From NCBI RefSeq assembly GCF_007559025.1, contig NZ_CP041765.1, positions 1,484,679-1,548,678 on the forward strand: a stretch of 64,000 nt of DNA. Reading direction: 5' to 3'. The notes under the pieces are model-generated. The model saw only the letters and a list, made by a program, of their open reading frames with translations, had not been told where the DNA came from and made no database searches. The DNA comes from Tomitella fengzijianii. Its GTDB lineage: Bacteria; Actinomycetota; Actinomycetes; Mycobacteriales; Mycobacteriaceae. The position numbers and the translations under genes were made by a program. Below are positions 26,674 to 35,247 of the stretch, piece after piece (within the stretch, counting starts at the first letter, position 1; each line of letters opens with the position of its first letter).

Positions 26674-28557
26674 TCAGTTGGTCCGGGTGTTCGGCAGGTG
26701 GGGTCCGATGTAGCCGACGTAGATCTTCCCGGTGCCGGCCGCGTCGTCGTAGTAGTGCATCCGCGGGCTGATGGTGCCGTAGCGGCTGATCCGGAAGTGA
26801 GCGCCCATGAACACCGTTCCAGACGGGGCGACGCCTGTCGGTACCGGAAGCGTGCGCGGCGCGCTGTATTTGCTGTCGTTCTGAATGGTTCCGCTTTCGA
26901 CGGGCACATGAGCTCCTGCGGGGAACCCGTGACAGGTGCCCGGAGTGTCCATCAGATAGTGGTGGACGCCGCCGGTCGGTTCGCCGTTGCGGGTCAGCCG
27001 GCAGTAGTCGTTCAGAGCCAGCAGAGCGTCCCAGGATTTGCCTGCCCAGGTGCCCAGGGGATCGTGCTTGTCGAGGTCGTGCGTCTTGTCCTCGTCACCG
27101 GTGAACTCGACGTACTCGAGTTCGTCGAATCGCCGCAGAAGGTCGTCGTGGCTTTCGGGGCGGACGTCCAGCGGGTCGTCGTCAGGCTGCGACCATGCGG
27201 CCTCGGCCTCGCCGATTCTCGCGAGCTCGGTCCGCACGTGCCGGAGCTGGCGTTCCGCTTCGGCGCGTTCGTTCTCCGCTTGGACGCGTTCGAGCTGTTC
27301 GTCCTCGAGCAGCAATCGGTGCAACTCGGCCTCGTCGTGCGCTTCCGCGCGTTCCGCCTCGATCCGCAGCATGCGTTCCTGGAGATCCTCGCGTGCCTTG
27401 GCGGTGGTTCGCGCCCGGCCGGCGAGTGCGCCGAGCGACCGGACGGTGGCCGCGTCGACGGTGGTGGTGCCGAAAAGGTCGCGCAGCACGTCGGTGAGTG
27501 CGGAGAGCGCGGACAATGCCGGCCCGTCCGCAAGGCCGGCCGGGTAGGGCGCGTCCGTGGATACCGGAGGTACCTGCACCTCGACGGCAGCCTCCAGGCT
27601 GCCCTCGCCGGTCGTAGCCGCGGTGAGGTTCTGTGGCGGTGTCGCGTCCTCGAGCAGGGCCGTGTCCAGTCGCGAGCGCAGGCGCGTATCGACGTCCGCC
27701 GCATCCCGGGGCAGGGGCGCGCTGGTGGACAGCGCCCGCGCCTGGTGCGCGAGCAGGCCGCGGAGAGCGTGACGGTTGGCGCGGATGATGCGGTCGGTGG
27801 TGAGGTAGCGGTGCCGGACCCCGTCGAGGGGATCGTCGAGGTCCACGCCGGGGCGGAACGTGCGCACGGTGCCGGGGGCGATGCGGTGCGTGGCGGGGAG
27901 CCACGAGTTGACGAGTTCGGTGGTCTCGGCGTCGAGGACGTGGGCGGAGGCCAGACCGACGGTGTCGCGCAGGATGCCGCGGACGTAGTTGGCCCACTTG
28001 TCCAGCGGCAAATTGTCGTTCGTCCCCGCGAGGAACAGTAGGCCGCGCCGCCGCGGGTCCTCGATCGCCTGGAGGATCTCGGTGGCCCGGGTGCGCCGTG
28101 CGATGCGTGCCTGTCCGGTGAGAACGTGGTCGCCGTCGCGCCCGGTGACCGAGCGCAGCAATTCCCCGGCGATGCGCGGCGGCTTGGGTTGTGGTCCGCC
28201 CTCGGGACTGTCGATGTCGAACCACACCCAGCCGGATTCGCCGCCGGCGTCCAGGTGCAGCGTGACCGTGGTGGTCCAGGTGCCGCTGTGCTGGTGCTGA
28301 TCGAAGACGAACCGCGAGCTCCGCGCGCCGTCTCCGCCACCGACACCATCGCGGTCGCCGCCACCATCGTCGCCGCTGTCGCCGCCGACGTGGACGAGGG
28401 TGCCGGTGACGTTTGCCGCGATCTGTTGTGCGCTGCCCTCGACGAGCTTCGTCGCGTCCCACGACTTGCTGCTGAGCCATTGGAACAGCTTGCCGTGCAG
28501 TATCTCCTGGGCGTTCGGCTCGTCGCGGAACCGGAAGAACGAACGGTATCCGAGCAC
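26674..28557 (-). CDS. defence-module protein of unknown family (coiled coil, conserved C-terminal domain)
   Basis: 627 residues, GTG start two bases after the DUF499 stop, with GAGGAGG seven bases before it: clearly the second gene of one operon. No named family recognised. Visible parts: FFRF at 7-10; a beta segment TTTVTLHLDAGGESGWVWF (95-113); an alpha/beta stretch RGLLFLAGTNDNLPLDKWAN ... GLASAHVLDAETTELV (171-216); a charged coiled coil (about 385-450, with ERMLRIEAERAEAHDEAELH); and a C-terminal domain (475-627) ending ISPRMHYYDD ... KIYVGYIGPHLPN. The C-terminus is highly conserved in the orphan paralog at 13631-15490. No membrane segment. A role as a sensor or effector of the DUF499 ATPase is inference. 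Confidence 0.8.
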   Translation of the reverse strand: MLGYRSFFRFRDEPNAQEILHGKLFQWLSSKSWDATKLVEGSAQQIAANVTGTLVHVGGDSGDDGGGDRDGVGGGDGARSSRFVFDQHQHSGTWTTTVTLHLDAGGESGWVWFDIDSPEGGPQPKPPRIAGELLRSVTGRDGDHVLTGQARIARRTRATEILQAIEDPRRRGLLFLAGTNDNLPLDKWANYVRGILRDTVGLASAHVLDAETTELVNSWLPATHRIAPGTVRTFRPGVDLDDPLDGVRHRYLTTDRIIRANRHALRGLLAHQARALSTSAPLPRDAADVDTRLRSRLDTALLEDATPPQNLTAATTGEGSLEAAVEVQVPPVSTDAPYPAGLADGPALSALSALTDVLRDLFGTTTVDAATVRSLGALAGRARTTAKAREDLQERMLRIEAERAEAHDEAELHRLLLEDEQLERVQAENERAEAERQLRHVRTELARIGEAEAAWSQPDDDPLDVRPESHDDLLRRFDELEYVEFTGDEDKTHDLDKHDPLGTWAGKSWDALLALNDYCRLTRNGEPTGGVHHYLMDTPGTCHGFPAGAHVPVESGTIQNDSKYSAPRTLPVPTGVAPSGTVFMGAHFRISRYGTISPRMHYYDDAAGTGKIYVGYIGPHLPNTRTN

Positions 28558-28559
28558 GC

Positions 28560-31500
28560 TCAGTCCTCCTCGAACCCGGACTGGTCGAACTTGAGCGTGT
28601 TCGCGTTCTCGCCGACGGTGCGCACGGTGGACTCGTCGAACCCGCCGGGGGCGGTGGCGGTGATCTCCAGGCGCACCTCCAGGTGCACGCCGTCGACGGC
28701 GGCGAGGTTCTGGATCACCTCGTCGGTGATGGTGGAGAAGTCCTTGCCGTAGAGCGCGCCGAGCGTGGCGGAGCCGAAGAAGCGGGTCTTCGGGCAGGGT
28801 CCGGGCGGCGTGGTCGCCCCGGCGCTCGAACCGCCGGACAGGCCGCCGGCGGCTCCTCCGCTTCCCTGGTCCGTTACGCCGCCGGAGCCGCCGTCGGTCC
28901 AGTCCTTATCGCCTGCTCCTCCCTCGATGCGCTTGCGTTCCTTGTCGCGCTCGATGATCTCCTGGGCGCGCTGTTTCTCTGCGCGGCCCGGCTCGACGAT
29001 GAGCAGCGCATCGGTCACCTGGGGAGGCGTGGGGTCGCCGGGGATGACCAGGCCGACGTAGCGCTGGCCGTCCCATTCCTGCGCCACGGCGAAGCCCGAT
29101 TGCGTCCACACCATCTCGTCGAGCGCGCTGAGCACCCCGGCCTCCAGCACCGTGCGGTCGCGCAGCCGCGGCATGTAGGGGTAGCGGGTGTAATAGTTCC
29201 ACAGGTCGCCGACGCTCATGTGGCCGTCGCGATCCCAGACGGTGCGCAGGAACCGGTCGATGTCCATGCGCACCAGGCTGCCGTTGCGCTGTGTGGACAG
29301 GGCGCTCTGGTTGCGCATGCGCGCGGCCGCCCGGTCGACGAGATTCTGGCCGGTGGTGTCCTTCTCGCTCACGATGGCGAGGGGACGGTCGGCCAGCGGC
29401 TGCTCCGGGTAGAGCACGTGGATGTAGGTCTCCAGCAGGCGCGCGTCCACCGTGGTGTCGAGCTTCTCGCGGCGCTCGCCGGCCTGCTCGCGTTGGGCGG
29501 CGGTGAGGTTGAGCTCCTTGTCGGCATTGACATGCACGTAGGTCCAGGCGAGGTATTCGCGCACCACGTCGGACAGCTCGCTGTAGCGTGCTTCGTCGGC
29601 GGCGAGGAACGCGATCATGTTGCGGCACTGGCGGGCCGCGCTGCCGCGGTGTTCGGTGGCGTCCAGGGCCCAGTCCTTGGCGGTGGAGGCAGTCTTGGAG
29701 TGCGTGTGCGCGGGCGGCACGATGATCAGACGCACCTCGGCCGAGTCGGGGATGTCGGCAGTGGACTCGGGCGCCACGTGCACGGCGGCGAACCCGTCCG
29801 CCGCGATCTTCCGGTGCTTCTCGAGGCGCGCCGTCACCTCGGCCCACACGTCCTCGGGGTGCAGGCGTTCGGCGTAGTCGCGGGCAGTGCGGGTGGTGTT
29901 GGCCTGGGTGTCGTACCAGTACATCGCGCCGGAGCTGTAGAAGTACGTGGCCGTGTTGGCCAGGCGGTTGAGCGCCGAGTGGAAGTTGCCGGGCTGGTCA
30001 CCGGGCAGTGCCGTGCCCAGGAACACGCGCTGCTGGTCGATGCCCTTGTGTGCCGAAGTAAGGGTGGGGGCGGCGCCCATGAACACGGTGCGGGCGAGGC
30101 GCTGGGTGACCCGCCGTTGCCCCAGTGCCTTGTTGGCGGCGTCCACGCGGGCGGGCGCGGCGTGCTCGCCGTCCACGTCGGTGTCGATGAGCGCCTTCCA
30201 CTCGTCGCCCAGGTACTGGGTGAGCTCGGTGAGCACGGCGTCGGCGCGCAGGGGCACCGAGCCGGGCATGATGAGCGGCGCCGCGTCGTCGCTTCGCCAC
30301 AGGTGCCCCACGATAGTGTTCATCAGCCGCAGCACGCCGCGGGTGCGCTGGAACCGCTCGAGGGTGGACCAGTCCTGGTAGAGCCGGTCGAACAGTTCCG
30401 GGTGCACCGGGTAGCTGCGGCGGATGCGCTCCTCGTAGTCGTTCTCGCGCACCTCACGGGGGAAGTCGGCGCTGTTCTTGCGGTAAAACTCCACCATTGC
30501 GTTGGCGGTGGCCCGGATCTGGGCGAGGGCCTGGGCGTCGGGCGTCTCGAACAGGCGCCGGCGCACGATCTCGAACGCCTCCTCGGAGCCTGCGGCCCGC
30601 CACTGGTCCGCGACGCGGCCGATCGCGTTGCGCAGCATGCGCAGTGCGGCGCGGCCGTTCTCGCCGCCGACCTCCTCCTCGTCGCCCACGTATTCGCCGT
30701 CCTTCATCTCCGCGGACGCGGGGATGGAGATGAGCACGAGCACGCCGGGGACCGCCTTGGCGGCCTCGGTGAGGGTCTGGGCGAAGGTGAACTGGGCGTC
30801 GAACGTGCCGTCCACCAGGTCGTCCCGGCCGTGGAGCATGCGGGCGTAGGCCACCCACTCGTCGATGAGGATCACCGCGGGGCCGAACCGCTCGAACAGG
30901 GTGCGCAGCGCCTCGCCGGGGTTGGTGCCGGCGCGGTCGGACTCCTCGACGATGGCGTACCCCTCGGCGCCTCCCAGGTGCCAGGCGAGCAGTCCCCAGA
31001 TAGTGTGCACGCCGGTGCCGTCGGGCATGGGCTTGACCGCCCCGGCCTGGATCTGCGTGCCCACCAATGCGACACGGCGCACCGACTCCGGCAGGGAGAG
31101 CCCCGAGAGCACGTCCTGTACGTCCTGCGGGTAGTCGATGGCGGGGGTGCCGGAGGCCAGGTGCCACACCGCGAGCATCGAGTGCGTCTTGCCGCCGCCA
31201 AAGTTGGTCTGCAGGTTGATGACCGGGGACGCGTTGTCGTCCCCGCCGAGGCGGCGCACCGCGCGCACGATGAGGTCGCGCAGGCCCTCGGTGAGGTAGG
31301 TGCGCTGGAAGAACGGGACGGGATCGGTGTATTCCGGGTCGCCGTCGCCGCGGGCGACCATCGCCAGGTCGGCCGCGAACTCGGCGGCGTGGAAGTTGCC
31401 GCTGGCCACGTCCGCATGCGGGCGCAGCACTTCCCGCCACGGGGTGACGCCCGACGAGCCGACCTCCGCGGTGCCGGAGGAGACCACCTTGCGGTCCGCC

Positions 31501-31958
31501 TGGTCGGCCGAGATGCGCATGATCTCCACGCGCCACTTGCGCACCTCGCCGGCCTGATCGGGCTGAACGGCGGCGGTGAGCAGACGCTCCATCGTGTCCA
31601 GCGCCCGGTAGGCGTCGTCGCCGGTGAACGAGCCGTTGTGCGCCCACGTGTTGCGGGTGTCGATGAGCTCGCTGGCCAGCGACATCTGAGAGCGGGAGAG
31701 GAAGTCGTTGAGCGGGAACCAGCCCTTTTGGATCTGACCGGTGACGTTGGTGGCGATGATCCGCAGGCTGCACTGGGGATCGGTGCGCTGGTAAGTCTTG
31801 CCGGAGATGCCGTTCTGCTTGTCCCGCAGCTGCAGCAGCGCAGTCCAGTCGGCGTCGCCGGTGATCTCGCCGGCGAACACGCGGGTGAGGAACGAGTCCA
31901 GGCCCGTGCCCAATTGCTCGAAGGCGCGCCCCACTCGGTCGCGATTGCTCAAGGCCAT
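28560..31958 (-). CDS. DUF499 P-loop ATPase with N-terminal HEPN-like domain, anti-phage associated
   Basis: 1132 residues. The N-terminus (1-150) resembles the Swt1-type HEPN domain, with the Rx4H motif R102-NTWA-H107 in IDTRNTWAHNGSF. The ATPase follows: Walker A FGGGKTHSM (253-261), Walker B VILIDEWVAY (362-371). A long helical region and a Gly/Ser linker (SGGVTDQGSGGAAGGLSGGS) precede a final domain of about 80 residues. DUF499 ATPases occur in phage-defence clusters with DUF1156 methylases. Start ATG 31958 has AGGGGG seven bases upstream. It is promoter-proximal to the unknown protein, and an ATGCACAAC-type site lies 50 bases upstream. Confidence 0.9.
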   Translation of the reverse strand: MALSNRDRVGRAFEQLGTGLDSFLTRVFAGEITGDADWTALLQLRDKQNGISGKTYQRTDPQCSLRIIATNVTGQIQKGWFPLNDFLSRSQMSLASELIDTRNTWAHNGSFTGDDAYRALDTMERLLTAAVQPDQAGEVRKWRVEIMRISADQADRKVVSSGTAEVGSSGVTPWREVLRPHADVASGNFHAAEFAADLAMVARGDGDPEYTDPVPFFQRTYLTEGLRDLIVRAVRRLGGDDNASPVINLQTNFGGGKTHSMLAVWHLASGTPAIDYPQDVQDVLSGLSLPESVRRVALVGTQIQAGAVKPMPDGTGVHTIWGLLAWHLGGAEGYAIVEESDRAGTNPGEALRTLFERFGPAVILIDEWVAYARMLHGRDDLVDGTFDAQFTFAQTLTEAAKAVPGVLVLISIPASAEMKDGEYVGDEEEVGGENGRAALRMLRNAIGRVADQWRAAGSEEAFEIVRRRLFETPDAQALAQIRATANAMVEFYRKNSADFPREVRENDYEERIRRSYPVHPELFDRLYQDWSTLERFQRTRGVLRLMNTIVGHLWRSDDAAPLIMPGSVPLRADAVLTELTQYLGDEWKALIDTDVDGEHAAPARVDAANKALGQRRVTQRLARTVFMGAAPTLTSAHKGIDQQRVFLGTALPGDQPGNFHSALNRLANTATYFYSSGAMYWYDTQANTTRTARDYAERLHPEDVWAEVTARLEKHRKIAADGFAAVHVAPESTADIPDSAEVRLIIVPPAHTHSKTASTAKDWALDATEHRGSAARQCRNMIAFLAADEARYSELSDVVREYLAWTYVHVNADKELNLTAAQREQAGERREKLDTTVDARLLETYIHVLYPEQPLADRPLAIVSEKDTTGQNLVDRAAARMRNQSALSTQRNGSLVRMDIDRFLRTVWDRDGHMSVGDLWNYYTRYPYMPRLRDRTVLEAGVLSALDEMVWTQSGFAVAQEWDGQRYVGLVIPGDPTPPQVTDALLIVEPGRAEKQRAQEIIERDKERKRIEGGAGDKDWTDGGSGGVTDQGSGGAAGGLSGGSSAGATTPPGPCPKTRFFGSATLGALYGKDFSTITDEVIQNLAAVDGVHLEVRLEITATAPGGFDESTVRTVGENANTLKFDQSGFEED

Positions 31959-32008
31959 GGGTGCGCCCCCTGTTCCCGCATGCGCGCGTCACCGGCGCAC
32001 TGAACGAA

Positions 32009-32026
32009 TACCAACGTGTTGTGCAT
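32009..32026 (-). promoter_or_regulatory. shared defence-module operator, copy 1
   Basis: On the minus strand the site reads ATGCACAACACGTTGGTA. The first nine bases are identical to the copies at the methyltransferase and helicase/XRE promoters. It lies 50 bases upstream of the DUF499 start. Confidence 0.55.
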
Positions 32027-32094
32027 AGCACTCTAGTCGGGCGCTGCGACAGGATTCACCGGCGTGGCGGGATCGGCGCGGGGGCGCGGGTGGC

Positions 32095-32481
32095 TCAGGC
32101 GGTGTCAACTGCCGGGGCGTCGCCCTTCACCACGTACACCTCCCACGGTTCGTCGCCGGGGCCGTGCACCCACACCTTGTCCTGGAGTGCGTAGCAGCAG
32201 GTGGTGTCGTTCTCGTCGACGGTCGCCAGCCCTGCGGCGGCGAGTCGGTCGGCCGCGGCGCGGACCTCGTCGCCGGATTCGACCTCCACGCCCAGGTGGT
32301 CGAGTCGCGTGACCTGCCCGGGCTCGCCCTCGATAAGTACGAGCTTGAGCGGGGGATCGGCGATGGCGAAGTTGGCGTAGCCCGGGCGTCTCTTGGCCGG
32401 CTCCACGCCGAACAACTCGGAGTAGAAGCGGATCGACGCCTCGAGGTCGGTGACGTTGAGGGCGAGCTGGGCACGTGACAT
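32095..32481 (-). CDS. cadI: CadI/ArsI-type VOC dioxygenase
   Basis: 128 residues, glyoxalase/VOC fold. The adjacent cysteine pair in NDTTCCYALQDKVW is the arsenic-binding signature of ArsI C-As lyases and mycobacterial CadI (Rv2641). Metal-ligand candidates are the His in LDHLGVEV and the Glu in PWEVYVV. ArsI removes the methyl group from methylarsenite with O2 and Fe(II). It is divergent from arsR-acr3, the usual context, and probably de-repressed by the same ArsR. Confidence 0.9.
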   Translation of the reverse strand: MSRAQLALNVTDLEASIRFYSELFGVEPAKRRPGYANFAIADPPLKLVLIEGEPGQVTRLDHLGVEVESGDEVRAAADRLAAAGLATVDENDTTCCYALQDKVWVHGPGDEPWEVYVVKGDAPAVDTA

Positions 32482-32560
32482 GGAGAGCCTCCTGTCGTTT
32501 TGGATCGATGAATGTCTATCCAGTGTTGCGCGCTGAATTGAGAGATGTCAATATAGATGC
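32482..32560. promoter_or_regulatory. divergent cadI/arsR promoter region
   Basis: 79-base gap with an AT-rich core (GTCAATATAGATGCATG around 32547-32563), unusual for this GC-rich surrounding. TATAGA at 32552-32557 ends three bases before the arsR ATG, and no clear Shine-Dalgarno is seen. An ArsR operator is expected here but its exact bounds are not resolved. Confidence 0.5.
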
Positions 32561-32929
32561 ATGTCGAAGCAAACGTTGGCGGACTGCTGCCCGGGGCTGC
32601 TCTCCGCGCCCCTGAATGAGCAGGACGCGGGGGAGTTGGCGCGGGTGTTCAAGGCGCTCGGCGATCCGGTCCGCCTGCGGCTGCTGTCGCTGATCGCCTC
32701 GCGCGACGGGGGAGAGGTGTGCGTCTGCGACCTCACCCCGGCGTTCGCGCTGTCCCAGCCGACGATCTCGCACCACCTCAAGCTGCTGCGCGAGGCCGGG
32801 CTCATCGGCTCGGAGCGGCGCGGCACCTGGGTGTACTACTGGCTGCTGCCGGAGACCACCGACCGACTGGCCGCGATCCTCACCCGCCCGGCGGATCTCG
32901 CCGAGACCGCCCCGGCCGCCACTGCATGA
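32561..32929 (+). CDS. arsR: ArsR-family arsenic-responsive repressor
   Basis: 122 residues, winged helix-turn-helix (FALSQPTISHHLKLLREAGL). Two cysteine clusters are seen: C9-C10 at the N-terminus and C54-V-C56 in EVCVCDL. An N-terminal Cys pair plus a Cys near 55 is the As(III) site of the Corynebacterium glutamicum ArsR type, whereas E. coli uses the CVC alone; this protein has both elements. It overlaps acr3 by four bases (ATGA), so the regulator is made with the pump. Confidence 0.92.
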   Translation: MSKQTLADCCPGLLSAPLNEQDAGELARVFKALGDPVRLRLLSLIASRDGGEVCVCDLTPAFALSQPTISHHLKLLREAGLIGSERRGTWVYYWLLPETTDRLAAILTRPADLAETAPAATA

Positions 32930-34038
32930 CCGCGCGCGTGGACACGGGGGAGACCGGACGGGCGGCCGAACCTGCGCGGCTGTCCTTCCTCGACCGGTTC
33001 CTGGCGGTATGGATCCTGCTCGCCATGGCGGTGGGGCTCGGCCTGGGGCGTGCCATCCCGGACCTGGACGTCGCCCTCGACCGGATCCAGGTCGACGGGG
33101 TCTCAGTGCCGATCGCGCTCGGCCTTTTGGTGATGATGTACCCGGTGCTGGCAAAGGTGCGCTACGACCGCATGGGCGCCGTCACCCGCGACCGCCGGCT
33201 GATGGCGATCTCCCTGGTGCTCAACTGGGTGGTGGGCCCCGCGCTCATGTTCACCCTCGCGTGGACGTTCCTGCCGGACCTGCCGGAGTACCGCACCGGG
33301 CTCATCATCGTCGGTCTCGCGCGCTGCATCGCCATGGTGGTGGTGTGGAACGACCTGGCCTGCGGGGACCGCGAGGCCACGGCCGTGCTGGTGACGATCA
33401 ATTCGGTCTTCCAGGTGCTCATGTTCGCCGGCCTCGGCTGGTTCTACCTGTCGGTCCTGCCCGGGTGGCTGGGGCTGGAGCAGACGACTATCGACGTCTC
33501 GCCGTGGCAGATCGCGAAGTCGGTGCTGATCTTCCTCGGCATCCCTCTGGTCGCGGGGTTCGCCACGCGCCGCTGGGGCGAGCGTGCCAAGGGCCGCGAC
33601 TGGTACGAGCAGCGGTTCCTGCCGAAGATCGGCCCGTGGGCGCTGTACGGGCTGCTGTTCACCGTGGTGGTGCTGTTCGCGATGCAGGGCGAGCAGATCA
33701 CCTCGCACCCGGTCGACGTAGTCCGCATCGCGTTGCCGCTGCTGCTGTACTTCGCGATCATGTGGGCCGTCGGCTTCGGCACGGGCGCGGCCGCCGGGCT
33801 CGGGTACCGGCGCACCGTGGCGATGGCGATGACGGCGGCGGGGAACAACTTCGAGCTCGCCATCGCCGTGGCGATCGGCACCTACGGCGTCGCCTCCGGC
33901 CAGGCGCTGGCCGGCGTGGTGGGGCCACTCATCGAGGTGCCGATCCTCGTGGGGCTGGCGTACCTGTCGCTGCGGCTGCGGCGGCGGTTCGCGCCGGCCG
34001 GTGGGGTGACGTCCCGGACGGTGCAATCCGGCGGGTAG
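32926..34038 (+). CDS. acr3: ACR3-type arsenite efflux permease
   Basis: 370 residues, ten hydrophobic segments, BASS superfamily. Characteristic ACR3 motifs: the thiolate cysteine in helix 4 (ARCIAMVVVWNDLACGD) and the helix-9 glutamate in TAAGNNFELAIAVAIG. It exports As(III) with the proton gradient. Start overlaps the arsR stop. Together with cadI it forms a compact three-gene arsenic cassette placed between two parts of the defence module. Confidence 0.93.
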   Translation: MTARVDTGETGRAAEPARLSFLDRFLAVWILLAMAVGLGLGRAIPDLDVALDRIQVDGVSVPIALGLLVMMYPVLAKVRYDRMGAVTRDRRLMAISLVLNWVVGPALMFTLAWTFLPDLPEYRTGLIIVGLARCIAMVVVWNDLACGDREATAVLVTINSVFQVLMFAGLGWFYLSVLPGWLGLEQTTIDVSPWQIAKSVLIFLGIPLVAGFATRRWGERAKGRDWYEQRFLPKIGPWALYGLLFTVVVLFAMQGEQITSHPVDVVRIALPLLLYFAIMWAVGFGTGAAAGLGYRRTVAMAMTAAGNNFELAIAVAIGTYGVASGQALAGVVGPLIEVPILVGLAYLSLRLRRRFAPAGGVTSRTVQSGG

Positions 34039-34177
34039 GGGACGGGAAGCCTCGTAGGCTCCGTAGATCGGCTGCGGCTTGGAACACGAGCTGATCGATC
34101 GGCCGCTGCCGCGAGATTGCGAAGCATTCCGGGAGCCGCTCGGCAGCGTGCGCTGGACCTTCCGTGCTGCTGACCGG

Positions 34178-34263
34178 TATCCTCAGCCGCATGGGCACAT
34201 TGACACAGGCATCCCTGGCGGGGTGCTCCGTTTTCTTCCGGGATCGCCGCCGCTGAGGCGGCG
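34178..34263 (+). promoter_or_regulatory. erm leader region: -10 box, short peptide, hairpin
   Basis: TATCCT at 34178-34183 fits TANNNT and ends seven bases before ATG 34191, so a leaderless message for the short peptide is predicted. A perfect 7-bp hairpin (arms 34245-34251 and 34257-34263) covers the last codons and the stop of that peptide. This arrangement would let a ribosome stalled near the peptide's end change the downstream RNA fold. The rest of the 400-base gap 34039-34438 shows no other convincing gene. Confidence 0.45.
34191..34256 (+). CDS. putative erm leader peptide (21 residues)
   Basis: ATG to TGA, 21 codons, ending VFFRDRRR. Macrolide-dependent ribosome arrest is known at +x+ motifs (Arg/Lys-x-Arg/Lys); the R-D-R-R-R end provides this. 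No Shine-Dalgarno, but a -10-like TATCCT is seven bases upstream. The peptide lies 182 bases before erm on the same strand. Known inducible erm genes have leader peptides of this size. Function is inferred from position and motif. Confidence 0.45.
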   Translation: MGTLTQASLAGCSVFFRDRRR

Positions 34264-34438
34264 CGGTTCCCCTCTTCACCGAGCGATACTCCGCTGAGCG
34301 CTGCACAGCGTGATCGAGCGCGCCGTCATACCCGGGATGCCCTGCACCTCGGGCGGATTCGCGGATCCTCACTCCTGACGTAGTCGTCATGACGGTCCGG
34401 CGCGCCCAGGTGCTCCCTTCTCTTCACGGAGCGCCACC

Positions 34439-35221
34439 ATGCCTCGTTCCCTTTCCGGCGGCCGGCACGAACTCGGCCAGAACTTCCTCATCCACAAGCC
34501 CACCGTGTCCCGCATCGTCGGGCTCGTCGACGCCACCTCCGGCCCGATCCTGGAGATCGGGGCCGGTGACGGCGCGCTGACCCGGCCGCTCTCGCGGCTG
34601 GGCAGGCCGCTGACCGCGGTGGAGATCGACGAGCACCGCGCCGCGCGCCTGGCCCGCAGGCTGCCAGAGGTGTGCGTCGAGAACGCCGACGCACTGCGCC
34701 ACCGGCTCGACGGCCCGGTAGTGGTGGGCAACATCCCCTTCCACGTCACCACGCCGATAATGCGGCGGCTGCTGGAGCGGCCCGCCTGGAGCACTGCGGT
34801 GCTGCTTACCCAGTGGGAGGTGGCGCGCAAGCGTGCGGGCGTGGGCGGCGCGACCATGATGACCGCCCAGGCCGCGCCGTGGTTCCGATTCCAGCTGGAG
34901 ACGCGCGTGCCCGCCACGGCGTTCGCGCCGATGCCCAGTGTCGATGCGGGGCTGCTCGTCATCGAGCGACGGCCGACGCCGCTCGTGCCACCGAGGCAGC
35001 GGCGCGAGTACGAGCGCTTCGTCCGTGCGGTGTTCACCGGACGGGGGCGAGGACTCGCGCAGATCGTCGGCCGCGCAGCCGGTCTGGGACAGCGCCGCGC
35101 GCATCGGACAATCGCGGCAGCCGGCATCCGGGACCGCAGTCTGCCGCGGGACCTCTCGCCTCAACAGTGGGCGCGGCTGTGGACGGAGGTGGGTTGTGCG
35201 AGTTTGCACGAGGGCGCATGA
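34439..35221 (+). CDS. erm: Erm-family 23S rRNA (adenine-N6)-methyltransferase
   Basis: 260 residues, ATG with GGAG seven bases upstream. Motifs: ELGQNFLIHKPTV at the N-terminus, SAM-binding LEIGAGDGALTRPL, acidic loop TAVEIDEHRA, and catalytic motif IV VVVGNIPFHVTTPIM. KsgA is the related housekeeping enzyme; here the NIPF motif, the short length and the R-rich C-terminus (FTGRGRGLAQIVGRAAGL) favour Erm, which dimethylates A2058 and gives macrolide-lincosamide-streptogramin B resistance. Intrinsic erm genes are frequent in rapidly growing mycobacteria. Here it sits among island genes. Confidence 0.88.
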   Translation: MPRSLSGGRHELGQNFLIHKPTVSRIVGLVDATSGPILEIGAGDGALTRPLSRLGRPLTAVEIDEHRAARLARRLPEVCVENADALRHRLDGPVVVGNIPFHVTTPIMRRLLERPAWSTAVLLTQWEVARKRAGVGGATMMTAQAAPWFRFQLETRVPATAFAPMPSVDAGLLVIERRPTPLVPPRQRREYERFVRAVFTGRGRGLAQIVGRAAGLGQRRAHRTIAAAGIRDRSLPRDLSPQQWARLWTEVGCASLHEGA

Positions 35222-35247
35222 GATTCGGTCGGCTTGCGCCCGCCTTC

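Noticed and set aside
34200-34205. TTGACA as the -35 box of an erm promoter
   Set aside because: No TANNNT-like -10 lies 16-18 bases downstream; the box falls inside the predicted leader peptide.
34079-34297. A 72-codon plus-strand gene before erm
   Set aside because: Out of frame with the short leader peptide, no ribosome site, Pro/Arg-rich composition typical of chance frames in GC-rich DNA.
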